Below are positions 1-8,287 of a stretch of 15,877 nt of DNA, in pieces (within the stretch, counting starts at the first letter, position 1; each line of letters begins with the position of its first letter). Origin of the DNA: Candidatus Aerophobus profundus SCGC AAA252-L23 (GTDB lineage Bacteria > Aerophobota > Aerophobia > Aerophobales > Aerophobaceae); assembly GCA_000402295.1 (NCBI GenBank), contig AQRW01000144.1:510-16386 (forward strand), in the 5' to 3' direction. The position numbers and the translations under genes are program-made. The notes below the pieces were generated by a model. That model saw only the letters and a list, made by a program, of their open reading frames with translations, was not told the origin of the DNA and did no database searches.

Positions 1-2
1 TG

Positions 3-558
3 GAGAAAAGCACCGAATCATTTGACATGAAAAGACTACCCTTGCTGATTTTCCACAAAGTGAGGCATCTTCTTACCGGCTCATTTCTGGACCGCAAGGA
101 GAATGTTCTAGCCTTCGGCAATCCGGGTAGTGGCAAAACCCATCTTCTCTGTGCCATTGGCCAGGAGTTAGTCAGGCAGAGCCGGCCCGTCTATTTCACC
201 AGCTCCAGTCTTTTGGTGCAAAAGCTACTCCTAGCCAAACGAGATCTTAACCTGGCTCGAGTATTAAAGAAGCTATCCCGGTATGAGGCCATCATCATTG
301 ATGACCTTGGTTACGTTCAGCAATCTCGAGAGGAGATGGAGGTTTTCTTCACCCTTCTCATCCGAGAGATATGAGAGAGGCAGTGTGATGCTCACCAGTA
401 ATCTTCCCTTCTCCAAATGGGAGCGGATATTCAAGGACCCCATGACCACTGCCGCAGCCATTGATCGCTTAATTCATCACAGTGTGATCTTAGAGCTTAA
501 TCTGTCCAGCTATCGCCTCAAGGAGGCCGAAGGAGAGAGACAGGGAGGTGAAGGATAA
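3..558 (+). pseudogene. istB: IstB-like ATPase of an IS21-family element, frameshifted and 5'-incomplete
   Basis: IstB is the AAA+ helper ATPase that assists the IstA transposase of IS21-family elements. The frame is already open at the window edge, so the true start lies outside. A Walker A motif (GNPGSGKT) is followed by a Walker B-like stretch (YEAIIIDDLGYV), the usual IstB order. This frame stops at 374. The family's C-terminal part (VMLTSNLPFSKWERIFKDP, then AAIDRLIHHS) continues in another frame from about position 350 to the stop at 558, so one frameshift near 345-370 splits the gene. No istA is seen because the window begins here. The identification rests on the motif order and the characteristic TSNLPFSKW block. 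The element is probably immobile, since a full-length IstB cannot be made. Confidence 0.88.
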
Positions 559-1500
559 CATATCTTAAAAGGGAGCTTCAATTCAGAGAAATTTGTAAGA
601 TCAATACGGGAGTCTCATTAGCTATTTCAGGAATAATTGCATAGGTGAGGATGTACCAGAACCTGGGCACAGAGCTCATAATTATCAGGGCATAAATGCA
701 TACGGCACCAAGGAGACCGATAATTACTCAGATGTTAGAAGCAGTTTAGTTACCAGATGAGAGGAAGGAGGATGATTGGCATCTTCCCCGGTAACAAGGT
801 CTCACCTCATCTTAAGCTCTTTGGATCAAGCAGACCGGAAAGCTCTTACAGCAAGGAGGCAGCCTTAAGGATGGATGAGTTCCATGAGGGAGGAAACACA
901 CCTTATGAGGAGAGTCTAAAGAGGGCATCATTGAGGCTGTCCTGCCCAAAGAGTGTCTTTTGACAGGGAAGAGAGTAAGTATGCCTTATGTTTGGTTCTT
1001 GGCCGAAACAGAGATATATTTGACTCTTTTTGGCAAGGCAACCGGTCCAGGAGAGAAGATCAACTGGCACTCTCAAGAGATGAGGTAAGACTTTCCCCAG
1101 AGAAATACTGTTCCTCCTCTCGGGGATAGGCTGCCAGGAGATTCTGGAGTTGAGTTCCAAAAGAAGACAAGACAGTCAGAAGTTGGCTCAAGAGAAGACT
1201 CAATTCTTTTGGGCATCATGCTTTAGCCCTGGGTATATGCGGGAATGAGATCTTGAAAATCACCAGCTCTCCAGATGTCCAGGCAAAGGATTGCCTGAGT
1301 GAAGGTGAAGATGCAAAAGATACTTTATTGAAAGCAAGTCTTAATAGGCCTTTTTGAGTTTCGCAAGAAGGACATATGAGTCAAAAGATGGCCAGAGGAG
1401 GTGAAGAGATAAAGCCGTGTCAAGCCATTGATTTTTTTGAGAAAAACGGTAAAAATAGTTGTCGTCAGGCGGGAGAAATAATTGTCGCCAATCAAAAGGT
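559..1500. other. Decayed stretch without a recognisable gene
   Basis: No convincing gene is visible here. Short open stretches in all three forward frames between about 757 and 1130 shift into one another every 50-70 codons, as expected of a heavily decayed coding sequence, but I do not recognise the product in any frame. One example reads EAVLPKECLLTGKRVSMP from around 925. The stretch lies between the broken istB and an IS21-like end, so it may be DNA inserted into the old IS or flanking remnant material. Confidence 0.4.
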
Positions 1501-1504
1501 GAAT

Positions 1505-1552
1505 CAGTGGTAAGTTTAAACCGGAACCGGTGGTAAGTTTCACCGGAATATC
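1505..1552. repeat. IS21-like terminal repeats (probable right end of the istB-bearing element)
   Basis: Two tandem near-copies about 22-23 bases apart share the core GGTAAGTTT (1509-1517 and 1532-1540), each followed by ACCGGAA. Multiple terminal repeats with a GTGGTmA-type core and CCGGAA are typical of IS21-family ends. The site lies downstream of the istB remnant on the same strand, where the right end is expected, although about 950 bases further on than usual. Confidence 0.6.
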
Positions 1553-1608
1553 CAATTTGGGGGCAGGTCAGAAATGCCGAGAGGAAAAGTAGCCAAAAAT
1601 ATCTATGA

Positions 1609-1911
1609 AAAGATGGGGGGAAATATGCTGAGAAAAAAAGAGAGTCGGAGGCAAGACTCAGCCAGCTTGAGGTGGATTATGATAATCCCTCAGATTTCTT
1701 GGATAAATGCATTATTGTAGCAAGTATGCTTTCCTATCCTCATCGAAAGTTTAAGTATGAGCAAAGAAAAAACCTACTTAAGCCAGTGTTTGAAAGAATC
1801 TATGTTCAGAATAACGCAATCGTGGATGTAAGACTAGACCCACCCTTCTCATTTCTCCTCAAGAAAAGACATAGAGAAGGTGTTCAAAAATCATCCTTCA
1901 AAGGGCACTAA
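1609..1911 (+). pseudogene. C-terminal fragment of a large serine recombinase
   Basis: The frame opens after a stop at 1606 and runs to 1911. It begins with a charged, coiled-coil-like segment (residues such as KKRESEARLSQLE). It continues with DFLDKCIIVASML and then YEQRKNLLKPVFERIYVQNN and DPPFSFLL. The pattern of a helix, then EQRKNLL..VFERIYV, then DPPFSFLL near the end is characteristic of the far C-terminus of large serine recombinases (resolvase/recombinase/zinc-ribbon proteins of phages and integrative elements). The catalytic N-terminal domain is absent, so this is a remnant. The IS21-like end lies just upstream, so an IS insertion or deletion may have removed the rest. Confidence 0.75.
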
Positions 1912-2084
1912 AGAGGATATTTTCGAACAGATGGTGGGTTTTTTTCCGAGAAACATATTGCAATAAAGAGCTTGGTTGACGCTCTAGCGCGGGACGCAGG
2001 CTATTTTTATGGCTGCTGCCAGACTGATGGAGATGGGCGCCTGACTGGCCCAGCGCGTACGTGGATAACAAAACAATATATGGC

Positions 2085-2498
2085 TTAATGCATACGGATT
2101 ATCCGCTCGAAAGGCAACTGGGTTATCATAAGTTTAAGCTTAGTTTTGGGGTAATCCTCTTTTTCATCTCTCTTTACTCCCCCGACAACTATCATTGGTA
2201 GTTCGATCCCCTCGCTTTCAAACAACTCTTTATAATCTGGTTTAACTGAGCCAATCCCACCCTCGATTTCCACCTCGACAGGAATGGGAATCTTAGCCTT
2301 TGCTCTCACACCTACTATATTCATATTTAATTCTACCCAAGCTACACAGTCGGGGCGTCCCCTTTTCTTGCCAAAACCTCGCCTAACGGGGGTAATCTCT
2401 CCTATTTCAAATTCCTTGCCTTCTGGCGGTCGTAAATACAATTTACCTTTGACACATCGTTCCAAGGCGCGGAAGACTTCTCTTTCTTCAATGGACAT
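2085..2498 (-). CDS. Small conserved-looking protein, third gene of the ATPase operon (possibly nuclease-like)
   Basis: This 137-residue protein is not recognised. It starts 5 bases after the stop of the 517-aa gene, with a GAGG-type ribosome site overlapping that gene's end, so it is the last gene of the same transcript. Residues 1-20 are helical. Residues 21-80 alternate as beta-strands and contain GRPD (47-50), a hydrophobic strand, and then PVEVEIEGG (73-81). Residues 97-107 form another strand (IELPMIVVGG) and the C-terminal part is mixed. The arrangement PD, strand, E-x-E, helix DYKELFE loosely recalls PD-(D/E)xK nucleases, but the usual lysine is replaced and I regard this as a guess. 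There is no signal peptide and no membrane segment. It could equally be a small structural partner of the ATPase. Confidence 0.75.
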   Translation of the reverse strand: MSIEEREVFRALERCVKGKLYLRPPEGKEFEIGEITPVRRGFGKKRGRPDCVAWVELNMNIVGVRAKAKIPIPVEVEIEGGIGSVKPDYKELFESEGIELPMIVVGGVKRDEKEDYPKTKLKLMITQLPFERIIRMH

Positions 2499-2503
2499 AA
2501 TAT

Positions 2504-4057
2504 CTATCCTCGGATTGAGATTTTTACACTTAGCAATCTGTACTCTTCGCTAAGCGAGACAATGTTATTTAAGTCCGCGGGCTTAAGCCTTCCCAGCTTT
2601 CGTTTAAGGTCTTCAATAAGAACTTCTTCTTTTCCTGCCTCAATCTCTGCAATCGTGTCCAAGATTTGGAGCTTTTGTTCTGAAAGGCTTTGCAAGAGGA
2701 TACGCCTTATCTCCTGAACAATACTTTTCAAATCCAAATGCTTATTGGTTATCTCACCGATTGTGTTTGACTGAGCGTTCAAATCCTGGAGGCTCGAAAG
2801 CTCTTGCCCTAACTTGGTGAGTATTTCAAAGCTCTGCCGCTTACAAATATCTATCCAGGGTTGTGTTTCCTCCACCCATCTTTTCCTCAATTCTTCAAGC
2901 TCATCTAGCCATTGGTTATAGCCCTTACTTAAATCCTTTAACCCTTCCAAGTATTTATTAAGCGATGACTTTGTAGCTAGGTTTGAAGCATCTGAGTAGA
3001 TAGAAGCAAGTTTATCTAGCAATGCTTTCAAATCAGACCTTTTGGAATTCTCGCTCAAAACCTCTAAAGATGACCAATCAGCATCAATGTTTTTTGGAGT
3101 GTCTTCAACTTCTATAATCATACTCGCTGTTTTTGTCAGTCCTTCAAGCGAAGTGTTTATTTCTTCTAGCTTCTTGGGGTTCCAACTTACTACTTCTCCA
3201 ACTAGGAGCGTTTTTGCACGGTCTGAAAGCTGATCGTACTGAGCTGCGATAACCGGGAACATAGGCTTCAACCTGATCCACTCCCTCTGGATATCCCCTT
3301 TTGCGTTTCTCCAGAATTCCATCGCCTTGTCAAACCCTTCGCCCTTTACGAACTTACGATTAAGCGTGCTGTCCGCTAGAATGTCAAACCTCTCAACTAC
3401 CTCTTTTACTGGTGTCTTAACAAGAGTTTCATCGGCTTGTTCTTTCTTTATATTGTTCCAAGCATTCGAAAGGTCTGAGCCCTCTAAAAATCCCTTTTTT
3501 GCCTTCTGTATCCACTCTACAAGATTATCCACTACAGTTTTGTCCCGCTTTGTAAGCTCAGCGAGTTCATTTTTTGCTATTATTTTTGCTTGGCTTAATA
3601 CAGAACCGTTAAGACCTTTTGAAAGTTCAGCAACCTCCACACCTTTGTCTTTTAGTTTGGCTATTGAGATTCTATTTGCGCTTTTAAGGCAGCTTTTTAG
3701 CCAAGTCTCAGCCTCAAGAGCTAAAGAGACTTCAATATTCTGAAGCCACTTTTCAAACAGCCCTAAGAATTCTGTTCGTTCAGGGTTTAATACGGCATAT
3801 TCTACATCTTTAGAAAACTTCTTCGTTTTTTCCAAAAAGCTATCGATTTTACTCCACCGCTGAAAGTCTGGGAAATCAGAAAGAATATTAGCTTGCTGAG
3901 AAGCCACCTTAGCAAGATATGCATTTTTAATCTCTTGGAATTTGTCCGGCGAGTCCTGTAAGTATTTTTCTAAATCTCCTATCAATTCCTCAGCGACCTG
4001 CTGCAACTCACCGGCCTTGTCTGTCCATGTTTTAACGATTTCCAAGCTAACAGCCAT
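2504..4057 (-). CDS. Long helical/coiled-coil protein, second gene of the ATPase operon
   Basis: This 517-residue protein is rich in E, K, L and S and looks almost entirely alpha-helical, with heptad-like stretches (for example ELQQVAEELIGDLEKYL near the start and EELRKRWVEE in the last third). I see no catalytic motif, signal peptide or membrane segment. The ribosome site AGGAGG (4064-4069 on the plus strand as CCTCCT) sits 6 bases before the ATG and overlaps the ATPase stop codon, so the two genes are probably translationally coupled and made in related amounts. The upstream ATPase also ends in coiled coils, so the two proteins plausibly bind each other. The gene is followed at once by the 137-aa gene. 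The function is unknown. A scaffold, sensor or SMC-accessory-like role is possible, but nothing in the sequence proves it. Confidence 0.85.
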   Translation of the reverse strand: MAVSLEIVKTWTDKAGELQQVAEELIGDLEKYLQDSPDKFQEIKNAYLAKVASQQANILSDFPDFQRWSKIDSFLEKTKKFSKDVEYAVLNPERTEFLGLFEKWLQNIEVSLALEAETWLKSCLKSANRISIAKLKDKGVEVAELSKGLNGSVLSQAKIIAKNELAELTKRDKTVVDNLVEWIQKAKKGFLEGSDLSNAWNNIKKEQADETLVKTPVKEVVERFDILADSTLNRKFVKGEGFDKAMEFWRNAKGDIQREWIRLKPMFPVIAAQYDQLSDRAKTLLVGEVVSWNPKKLEEINTSLEGLTKTASMIIEVEDTPKNIDADWSSLEVLSENSKRSDLKALLDKLASIYSDASNLATKSSLNKYLEGLKDLSKGYNQWLDELEELRKRWVEETQPWIDICKRQSFEILTKLGQELSSLQDLNAQSNTIGEITNKHLDLKSIVQEIRRILLQSLSEQKLQILDTIAEIEAGKEEVLIEDLKRKLGRLKPADLNNIVSLSEEYRLLSVKISIRG

Positions 4058-4067
4058 TTTGCGCCTC

Positions 4068-7000
4068 CTACGAGAATAGCTTACCTACCTCTTCTACCTT
4101 AGCTCTTACTTCTGCGACTTTGGATGCTAAGGTATCTATATTTGTCCCAAAATCTTGCAACTCGCTAATCCTTTTTTCTACTCTCTGTTTTGCATCTTCA
4201 AAGGGGCCTAAGTCTATTTTCTCCACCTGAATACCCTTATCTTCACCCAATTCATAAGTAGCGCTCCCAAGCCCCGAAAGGACTTTCTTTGCTGCATCCT
4301 TAAGAGGTGTTTCTATCTCGTTGCCAAAAATCTCGTCCACATTACCTAGAATGTCTCTCTTCAATTCCTTATTATCCTTGTATATGGCTCCTAAATCGTC
4401 CCCTAGTATGTCCAAGGTATCTTCCAAATTGAGGATAGGTTGGAGATTATCTCTCCATCCCTTAAGCCCCTTTTCTCCTTCCCACTCATGCCGTTTATCC
4501 TCAGAAGCTTCCTGAGCTGCCTTAAGAAATCGATAAGTCACATAGAGAACCCCAGAATGAAGATTTTCTGAAGATTTGCATATACTTTCTGCTTCTTCGA
4601 GTTCCTTATGAAGAGTGGTCAAATTCTGTATCGACAGCACCTGTTGCCCCAGCTTCTGATTAAATTCATTGACCTCGGCCACCAAACCTTCGAGCCCTTT
4701 AATCGTGCTTGATAGCTCACCAGTGACCCCCCTTACCCTAGATTTTAGCTTGTCCTTATGACTCTCCAATAATACGGTCATATATAAAGCTCTTAGGAGC
4801 AGCTTTGTTTCTTCCAAGAAATCTGAAAACATGATACCTAAGGGAGTTGCTTCTAAGCTTTCAGTTAAATTCGCCCAAGGGATACCACTGCTAAATTCAA
4901 GAAGTAATTTTGGGTATATGTTTTGTAGCAATTCGGTAAAGCCCCCGCGCTTCTCAATATAATCAATAGTTCCTCTCATTTGCCGAGAGAAATAGGGTGC
5001 TGTTTGCGGACCTGCAACAGTGTACTTGTCAAGAAACTCTTCATATCCTTTAGAAATCCTCCTGAGCCTGCTCAGATTTCTAAGTTGCCAAAGGCTATTT
5101 AGCGTTCTCTGCCTGTCATAATGACCACTAATGCTACATAGTATATTTTCGACCGTTCTATGTAATCTAATCCTGTCATTAATAGTTTCTATGCTATGCG
5201 GGAAATAAGGGTCGTCAGCGGGAAAGATGTCCCTTATTTTCTTTGCATAGCTATCTGCGGCTTCGCGAGCTAATGATTCTAGCTTTTCATCAAGTAGGTT
5301 CTTATAATGATGAATAGTGCGACGCTGAGTCTTGGTAAGAGCGCCTCCTTCCAGAAGCTTATCCATACTTTCAAACAGGCTGTCTTGGGACTCCTCTCGT
5401 AGGTAAAGGTTATACCAGTAGCTAATTAGAAACTCCTTAGGCCTCCATTCCTCCACAAGCTTAATAGTTAGCTTGTTCAAATCTTTTAGAATTCGCATAT
5501 CAGCGTTCTGGGTGTAATCCAAGTCTATTTCTCGCAGTTCCTCATCCAAGTTTAAAATCACTATAACCTTGTGGTAGGGAAGATATTGATCCCGCTGTAT
5601 TGGTTTAAATAAGCTGCCTTGCAACTTACCCAAAAGGTCTGAGGATGGCAAAAGAATAAACTCTACCATAAAGTTATCAATTCTTCTCGCCGCTTTAAGG
5701 AACTTACCATTGCTGGCGACTCTTCCGTGTAAGTTAGCTCTCTGCTTGCCTATATCGCTCTCGGCACTAGTGGATAAAGTCAAAATTGGCTTAATAACAA
5801 GCCTAGGGAAGAGTTCCTCCACCAGCTTAAAAGAGCCTTGGGCATATTCAATATCTGCCTCCTTGTAAAAATCTCCAAATAACTGCCGAGTGTTTGGAAA
5901 GCTAGCCATGATGTTGTAATCCGTGAATTCACCAGTCAATATGCCAAGATCCGAAGCGAGCTTATATAAGAAGTCAACAATTTCAGAGCCTTCGCTGCTC
6001 TCACCTTCAAACTCAAGGACTAAGTCATGAAGGAGTATTAGAAGAGGGGAAACGCCCGCCCTAACAAATGCTTCCCCTCCGCGCAACCATCCGCCAAAAG
6101 CTACTTGCCCATCCCCAGACAATGCTTCAAGAATTTTTCTGAGGTAGCTCCTAGTTTTCATCTCAGGCAAAGGTGTGCTCACGTGCCCGCCAGCGCGTTG
6201 CTGATACAACTTCCTCAAGTCTGACATAAAGGCATCCATAAGGCGGTCTACTTTTACTAGCTCTTTAGACACAAAAATGTAATGGTCTCTTCCCAGTTCA
6301 TCAAGGGTGTTCTTAAGTGACTCTAACTGTATGTCACCCTTTGAAATAGGCTTCAGTTGCAGTATTAGATGCTTTAAGAAGTCAATGCCTTGGCTTGTTA
6401 AGCCTGATAAAGACGCTGTATTTACCGCCGGTATCCCATCAACAGGCTGTGAAAAAAGTCCTACCAGGTTCTCAAAGGGCTTTGCCTCCCACCTTTCTAG
6501 GTATATTCTCCAATTTTCCCAGAGGGCTAAAGCCCATCCTGGTCTTCCCCTGCTTGTCCACCAAAGGAAGTTTCCAAGTTCCTGCGTTTTTGTTAGAGTG
6601 GTCATATCTTTTGGGTTAGGTAAAGGAATGGTTAAGTCAAGCTTCCGCCTGGCTTCAGCCCCACCCAGTGTTTCATACGCTGAGGTTAAGCCGAAGCTGA
6701 TGACCAGATAGTAGGGCACTCGCCGATGCTCCACGCTTTCCAGGGTATCCATTAAAGGGGCGCGACCGCTGCTTTTGACTCTTCGAGCAAGTTCAGAGTA
6801 TTGCTGTTCCATTTCATCTATAAAGAGCACAACCTCCTCATTTCTGAGTGCCTCCTCAACCTGCTCAATGCTAAATCCTACTGTCTCAAAGTAATCTTTT
6901 ATACTTTCACCTTCTCTTATGTCCGGGAGAAAGATTTTTTCAGTCGATGCAGTATTTAAACACTTCTTCAATACTCCTATCTGACATTTGGCAAACTTAG

Positions 7001-7289
7001 ACAACTCCTGTGTAAGTTCATCGGGATTCATAGAGGTTGGCAATTCCTTCAGCAACTCCTCTAGCTTAGCAAACAATGCCGGTTTTCTGCATTCCCACAC
7101 CTTTCTAAATTCCCACAACATCAGTTCACTTTTCCCAGAACCGTAGGCACCAACTATTGCTCTAGGTGGTACATTATCTTTGGAAGACAGAAACTTATTT
7201 AGGGACTCTTCTAGTTGCTCTCTTATTCTTTTGTGCTCGTCCGAGATGTCTTGCCATTTTGGTTTTCTAACGGTTGCCGTTAGCTCCAT
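4068..7289 (-). CDS. Large P-loop (ORC/AAA-like) ATPase, first gene of a putative defence operon
   Basis: This is a 1073-residue cytoplasmic ATPase. Residues 47-54 (GAYGSGKS) form Walker A, residues 153-159 (VVLFIDE) form Walker B, the strand 192-202 (PYYLVISFGLT) ends like a sensor 1, and GRPG at 248-251 resembles a sensor 2/winged-helix junction, so the N-terminal 300 residues look like an AAA/ORC-type module. About 700 mostly helical residues follow, and the last 200 residues are predicted coiled coil. Size and layout recall the large ATPases of BREX/Pgl-type systems (BrxC/PglY) and other defence ATPases, but I do not see enough to assign it to one, and no methylase, PglX, PglZ or protease partner lies next to it. 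It is not an SMC protein: there is no ABC signature or C-terminal Walker B. The gene appears intact and leads a three-gene operon, with an A+T-rich double TATAAT region upstream. Confidence 0.9.
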   Translation of the reverse strand: MELTATVRKPKWQDISDEHKRIREQLEESLNKFLSSKDNVPPRAIVGAYGSGKSELMLWEFRKVWECRKPALFAKLEELLKELPTSMNPDELTQELSKFAKCQIGVLKKCLNTASTEKIFLPDIREGESIKDYFETVGFSIEQVEEALRNEEVVLFIDEMEQQYSELARRVKSSGRAPLMDTLESVEHRRVPYYLVISFGLTSAYETLGGAEARRKLDLTIPLPNPKDMTTLTKTQELGNFLWWTSRGRPGWALALWENWRIYLERWEAKPFENLVGLFSQPVDGIPAVNTASLSGLTSQGIDFLKHLILQLKPISKGDIQLESLKNTLDELGRDHYIFVSKELVKVDRLMDAFMSDLRKLYQQRAGGHVSTPLPEMKTRSYLRKILEALSGDGQVAFGGWLRGGEAFVRAGVSPLLILLHDLVLEFEGESSEGSEIVDFLYKLASDLGILTGEFTDYNIMASFPNTRQLFGDFYKEADIEYAQGSFKLVEELFPRLVIKPILTLSTSAESDIGKQRANLHGRVASNGKFLKAARRIDNFMVEFILLPSSDLLGKLQGSLFKPIQRDQYLPYHKVIVILNLDEELREIDLDYTQNADMRILKDLNKLTIKLVEEWRPKEFLISYWYNLYLREESQDSLFESMDKLLEGGALTKTQRRTIHHYKNLLDEKLESLAREAADSYAKKIRDIFPADDPYFPHSIETINDRIRLHRTVENILCSISGHYDRQRTLNSLWQLRNLSRLRRISKGYEEFLDKYTVAGPQTAPYFSRQMRGTIDYIEKRGGFTELLQNIYPKLLLEFSSGIPWANLTESLEATPLGIMFSDFLEETKLLLRALYMTVLLESHKDKLKSRVRGVTGELSSTIKGLEGLVAEVNEFNQKLGQQVLSIQNLTTLHKELEEAESICKSSENLHSGVLYVTYRFLKAAQEASEDKRHEWEGEKGLKGWRDNLQPILNLEDTLDILGDDLGAIYKDNKELKRDILGNVDEIFGNEIETPLKDAAKKVLSGLGSATYELGEDKGIQVEKIDLGPFEDAKQRVEKRISELQDFGTNIDTLASKVAEVRAKVEEVGKLFS

Positions 7290-7321
7290 GGCTTCCCCCT
7301 TAGGGTCTTTAACTCGCTTCT

Positions 7322-7348
7322 ATTATTATATCATCATTATTATATCAT
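7322..7348 (-). promoter_or_regulatory. Tandem repeat with two TATAAT boxes upstream of the ATPase operon
   Basis: A perfect 13-base direct repeat (ATTATTATATCAT) occurs at 7322-7334 and 7336-7348. Read on the minus strand each copy contains TATAAT (7326-7331 and 7340-7345), so there are two candidate -10 boxes one and a half turns apart, 40-55 bases before the ATPase ATG at 7289. A matching -35 box is only weak (TTAACG at 7361-7366, 15-base spacing). The repeat could alternatively be an operator. Confidence 0.5.
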
Positions 7349-7372
7349 AGCAACCTTGCGCGTTAAGTCAGC

Positions 7373-7398
7373 TAAAATAGTGACATTTGTCCCCATAC
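7373..7398. repeat. Left imperfect inverted repeat of the DUF1670 unit
   Basis: Read on the minus strand, this 26-base segment matches 9109-9134 at about 20 positions, with a shared GGGGACA core. The two copies are in inverted orientation and enclose exactly the two DUF1670 genes and their leader. Confidence 0.55.
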
Positions 7399-7468
7399 CT
7401 CAGGAGAAACTTGTCGGCTGTAGTTTTTAGGCTACACTGCAAATATTTGTATAGTGAGGAGGCGACAG

Positions 7469-8287
7469 ATGTCACAGGATGGTATGATTGCTCGTGTTTG
7501 GGTCAAAAGTGTGGAACATCTATTCTTGCATGAGCTCAAGAGTGGGTTTGAGCTATCTCCAAAAGAAGCACAGGGAATCTTAGAATCGGTTAAAGCCATC
7601 TTCAATATGGAAGGAACAAAGTGGTCAGAAGCATTTCGTCCTGGTAGAATAAAAGAAGTTGTCCTCACTAAAGATGCATCTCCAGGAAGAGCTTTAAGTG
7701 AGCTGAAAAAGGTGGAGGTAACTCTCACCCTAGATGCTAGGGGAGAAGACCTTGATGTTCTTTCTCAATACGGGAGAGTTGCGCTCCGCCAGGTACGTAT
7801 TCTGCGTCTAGTAGAGGAAGCCCTGGATCAGGGAGGAATCCTCACTCAAGAGGACCTCGCCCACATTTTAAGGGCTAGTATCCGTACCATAAAGCGCGAT
7901 ATTGCGCATCTTCGTAGATCAGGCTACCTTGTGCACACCCGAGGTCAGATAAAAGGAATAGGGAGAGGAAAATCCCACAAAATAGCTATTGTTGAGCTTT
8001 ATCTTCAACGGCATACCTATACTGAGATCTCCCGAAGAACACGCCACTCTCCCTTTGCCATCAAACGCTACCTTACCACCTTTTCCCGGGTGATCAACCT
8101 AAAAAGAAAAGGAGTAGGGAAAGAGGAGATTAACTTTCTTCTGGGAATATCCTCTCAGCTTACTAAAGAGTATTTTGATCTTTACCAGCGGTACAATCTT
8201 GCCTGCTATCAGGACAGAATAGATGAGATAAGCGGCCTCTCCTCCTACTTTCCCAAGGCAGCGGTAAAAAAGGGGGCTACCCTATGA
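7469..8287 (+). CDS. DUF1670 domain protein with helix-turn-helix repeats
   Basis: This is a 272-residue protein of the DUF1670 family, a family of unknown role found mainly in multiple copies in anaerobic and uncultivated bacteria. The N-terminal third holds a conserved module (VKSVEHLFLHELKSGFELS). Three helix-turn-helix-like segments follow: LTQEDLAHILRASIRTIKRDI, TYTEISRRTRHSPFAIKRYL and KEEINFLLGISSQLTKEYF. A DNA-binding role, perhaps as a regulator or in the movement of its own unit, is inferred from these. I prefer the ATG at 7469, because AGGAGG (7457-7462) lies 6 bases before it; the upstream in-frame GTG at 7454 would place the ribosome site inside the gene. The gene overlaps the next one by ATGA. 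No catalytic motif is visible. Confidence 0.85.
   Translation: MSQDGMIARVWVKSVEHLFLHELKSGFELSPKEAQGILESVKAIFNMEGTKWSEAFRPGRIKEVVLTKDASPGRALSELKKVEVTLTLDARGEDLDVLSQYGRVALRQVRILRLVEEALDQGGILTQEDLAHILRASIRTIKRDIAHLRRSGYLVHTRGQIKGIGRGKSHKIAIVELYLQRHTYTEISRRTRHSPFAIKRYLTTFSRVINLKRKGVGKEEINFLLGISSQLTKEYFDLYQRYNLACYQDRIDEISGLSSYFPKAAVKKGATL

Noticed and set aside
757..963. Open frame of 68 codons in the decayed left region
   Set aside because: No ribosome site and no recognisable protein. Neighbouring frames look equally plausible, so it is more likely part of a decayed sequence.
3327..3743. Plus-strand open frame of 138 codons inside the helical-protein gene
   Set aside because: It is serine/phenylalanine-rich because it is the complement of a lysine/glutamate/leucine-rich gene; the minus-strand frame has the operon context and ribosome site.
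6307..6711. Plus-strand open frame of 134 codons inside the ATPase gene
   Set aside because: It is a shadow of the ATPase, with no motif or ribosome site.
4068..7289. ATPase considered as an SMC/Rad50-type protein
   Set aside because: There is no ABC signature or second Walker B at the C-terminus and no hinge; the Walker A and B motifs are both in the first 160 residues, as in AAA/ORC proteins.
7322..7348. Direct repeats considered as a CRISPR array
   Set aside because: There are only two 13-base copies one base apart, with no spacers and no cas genes.
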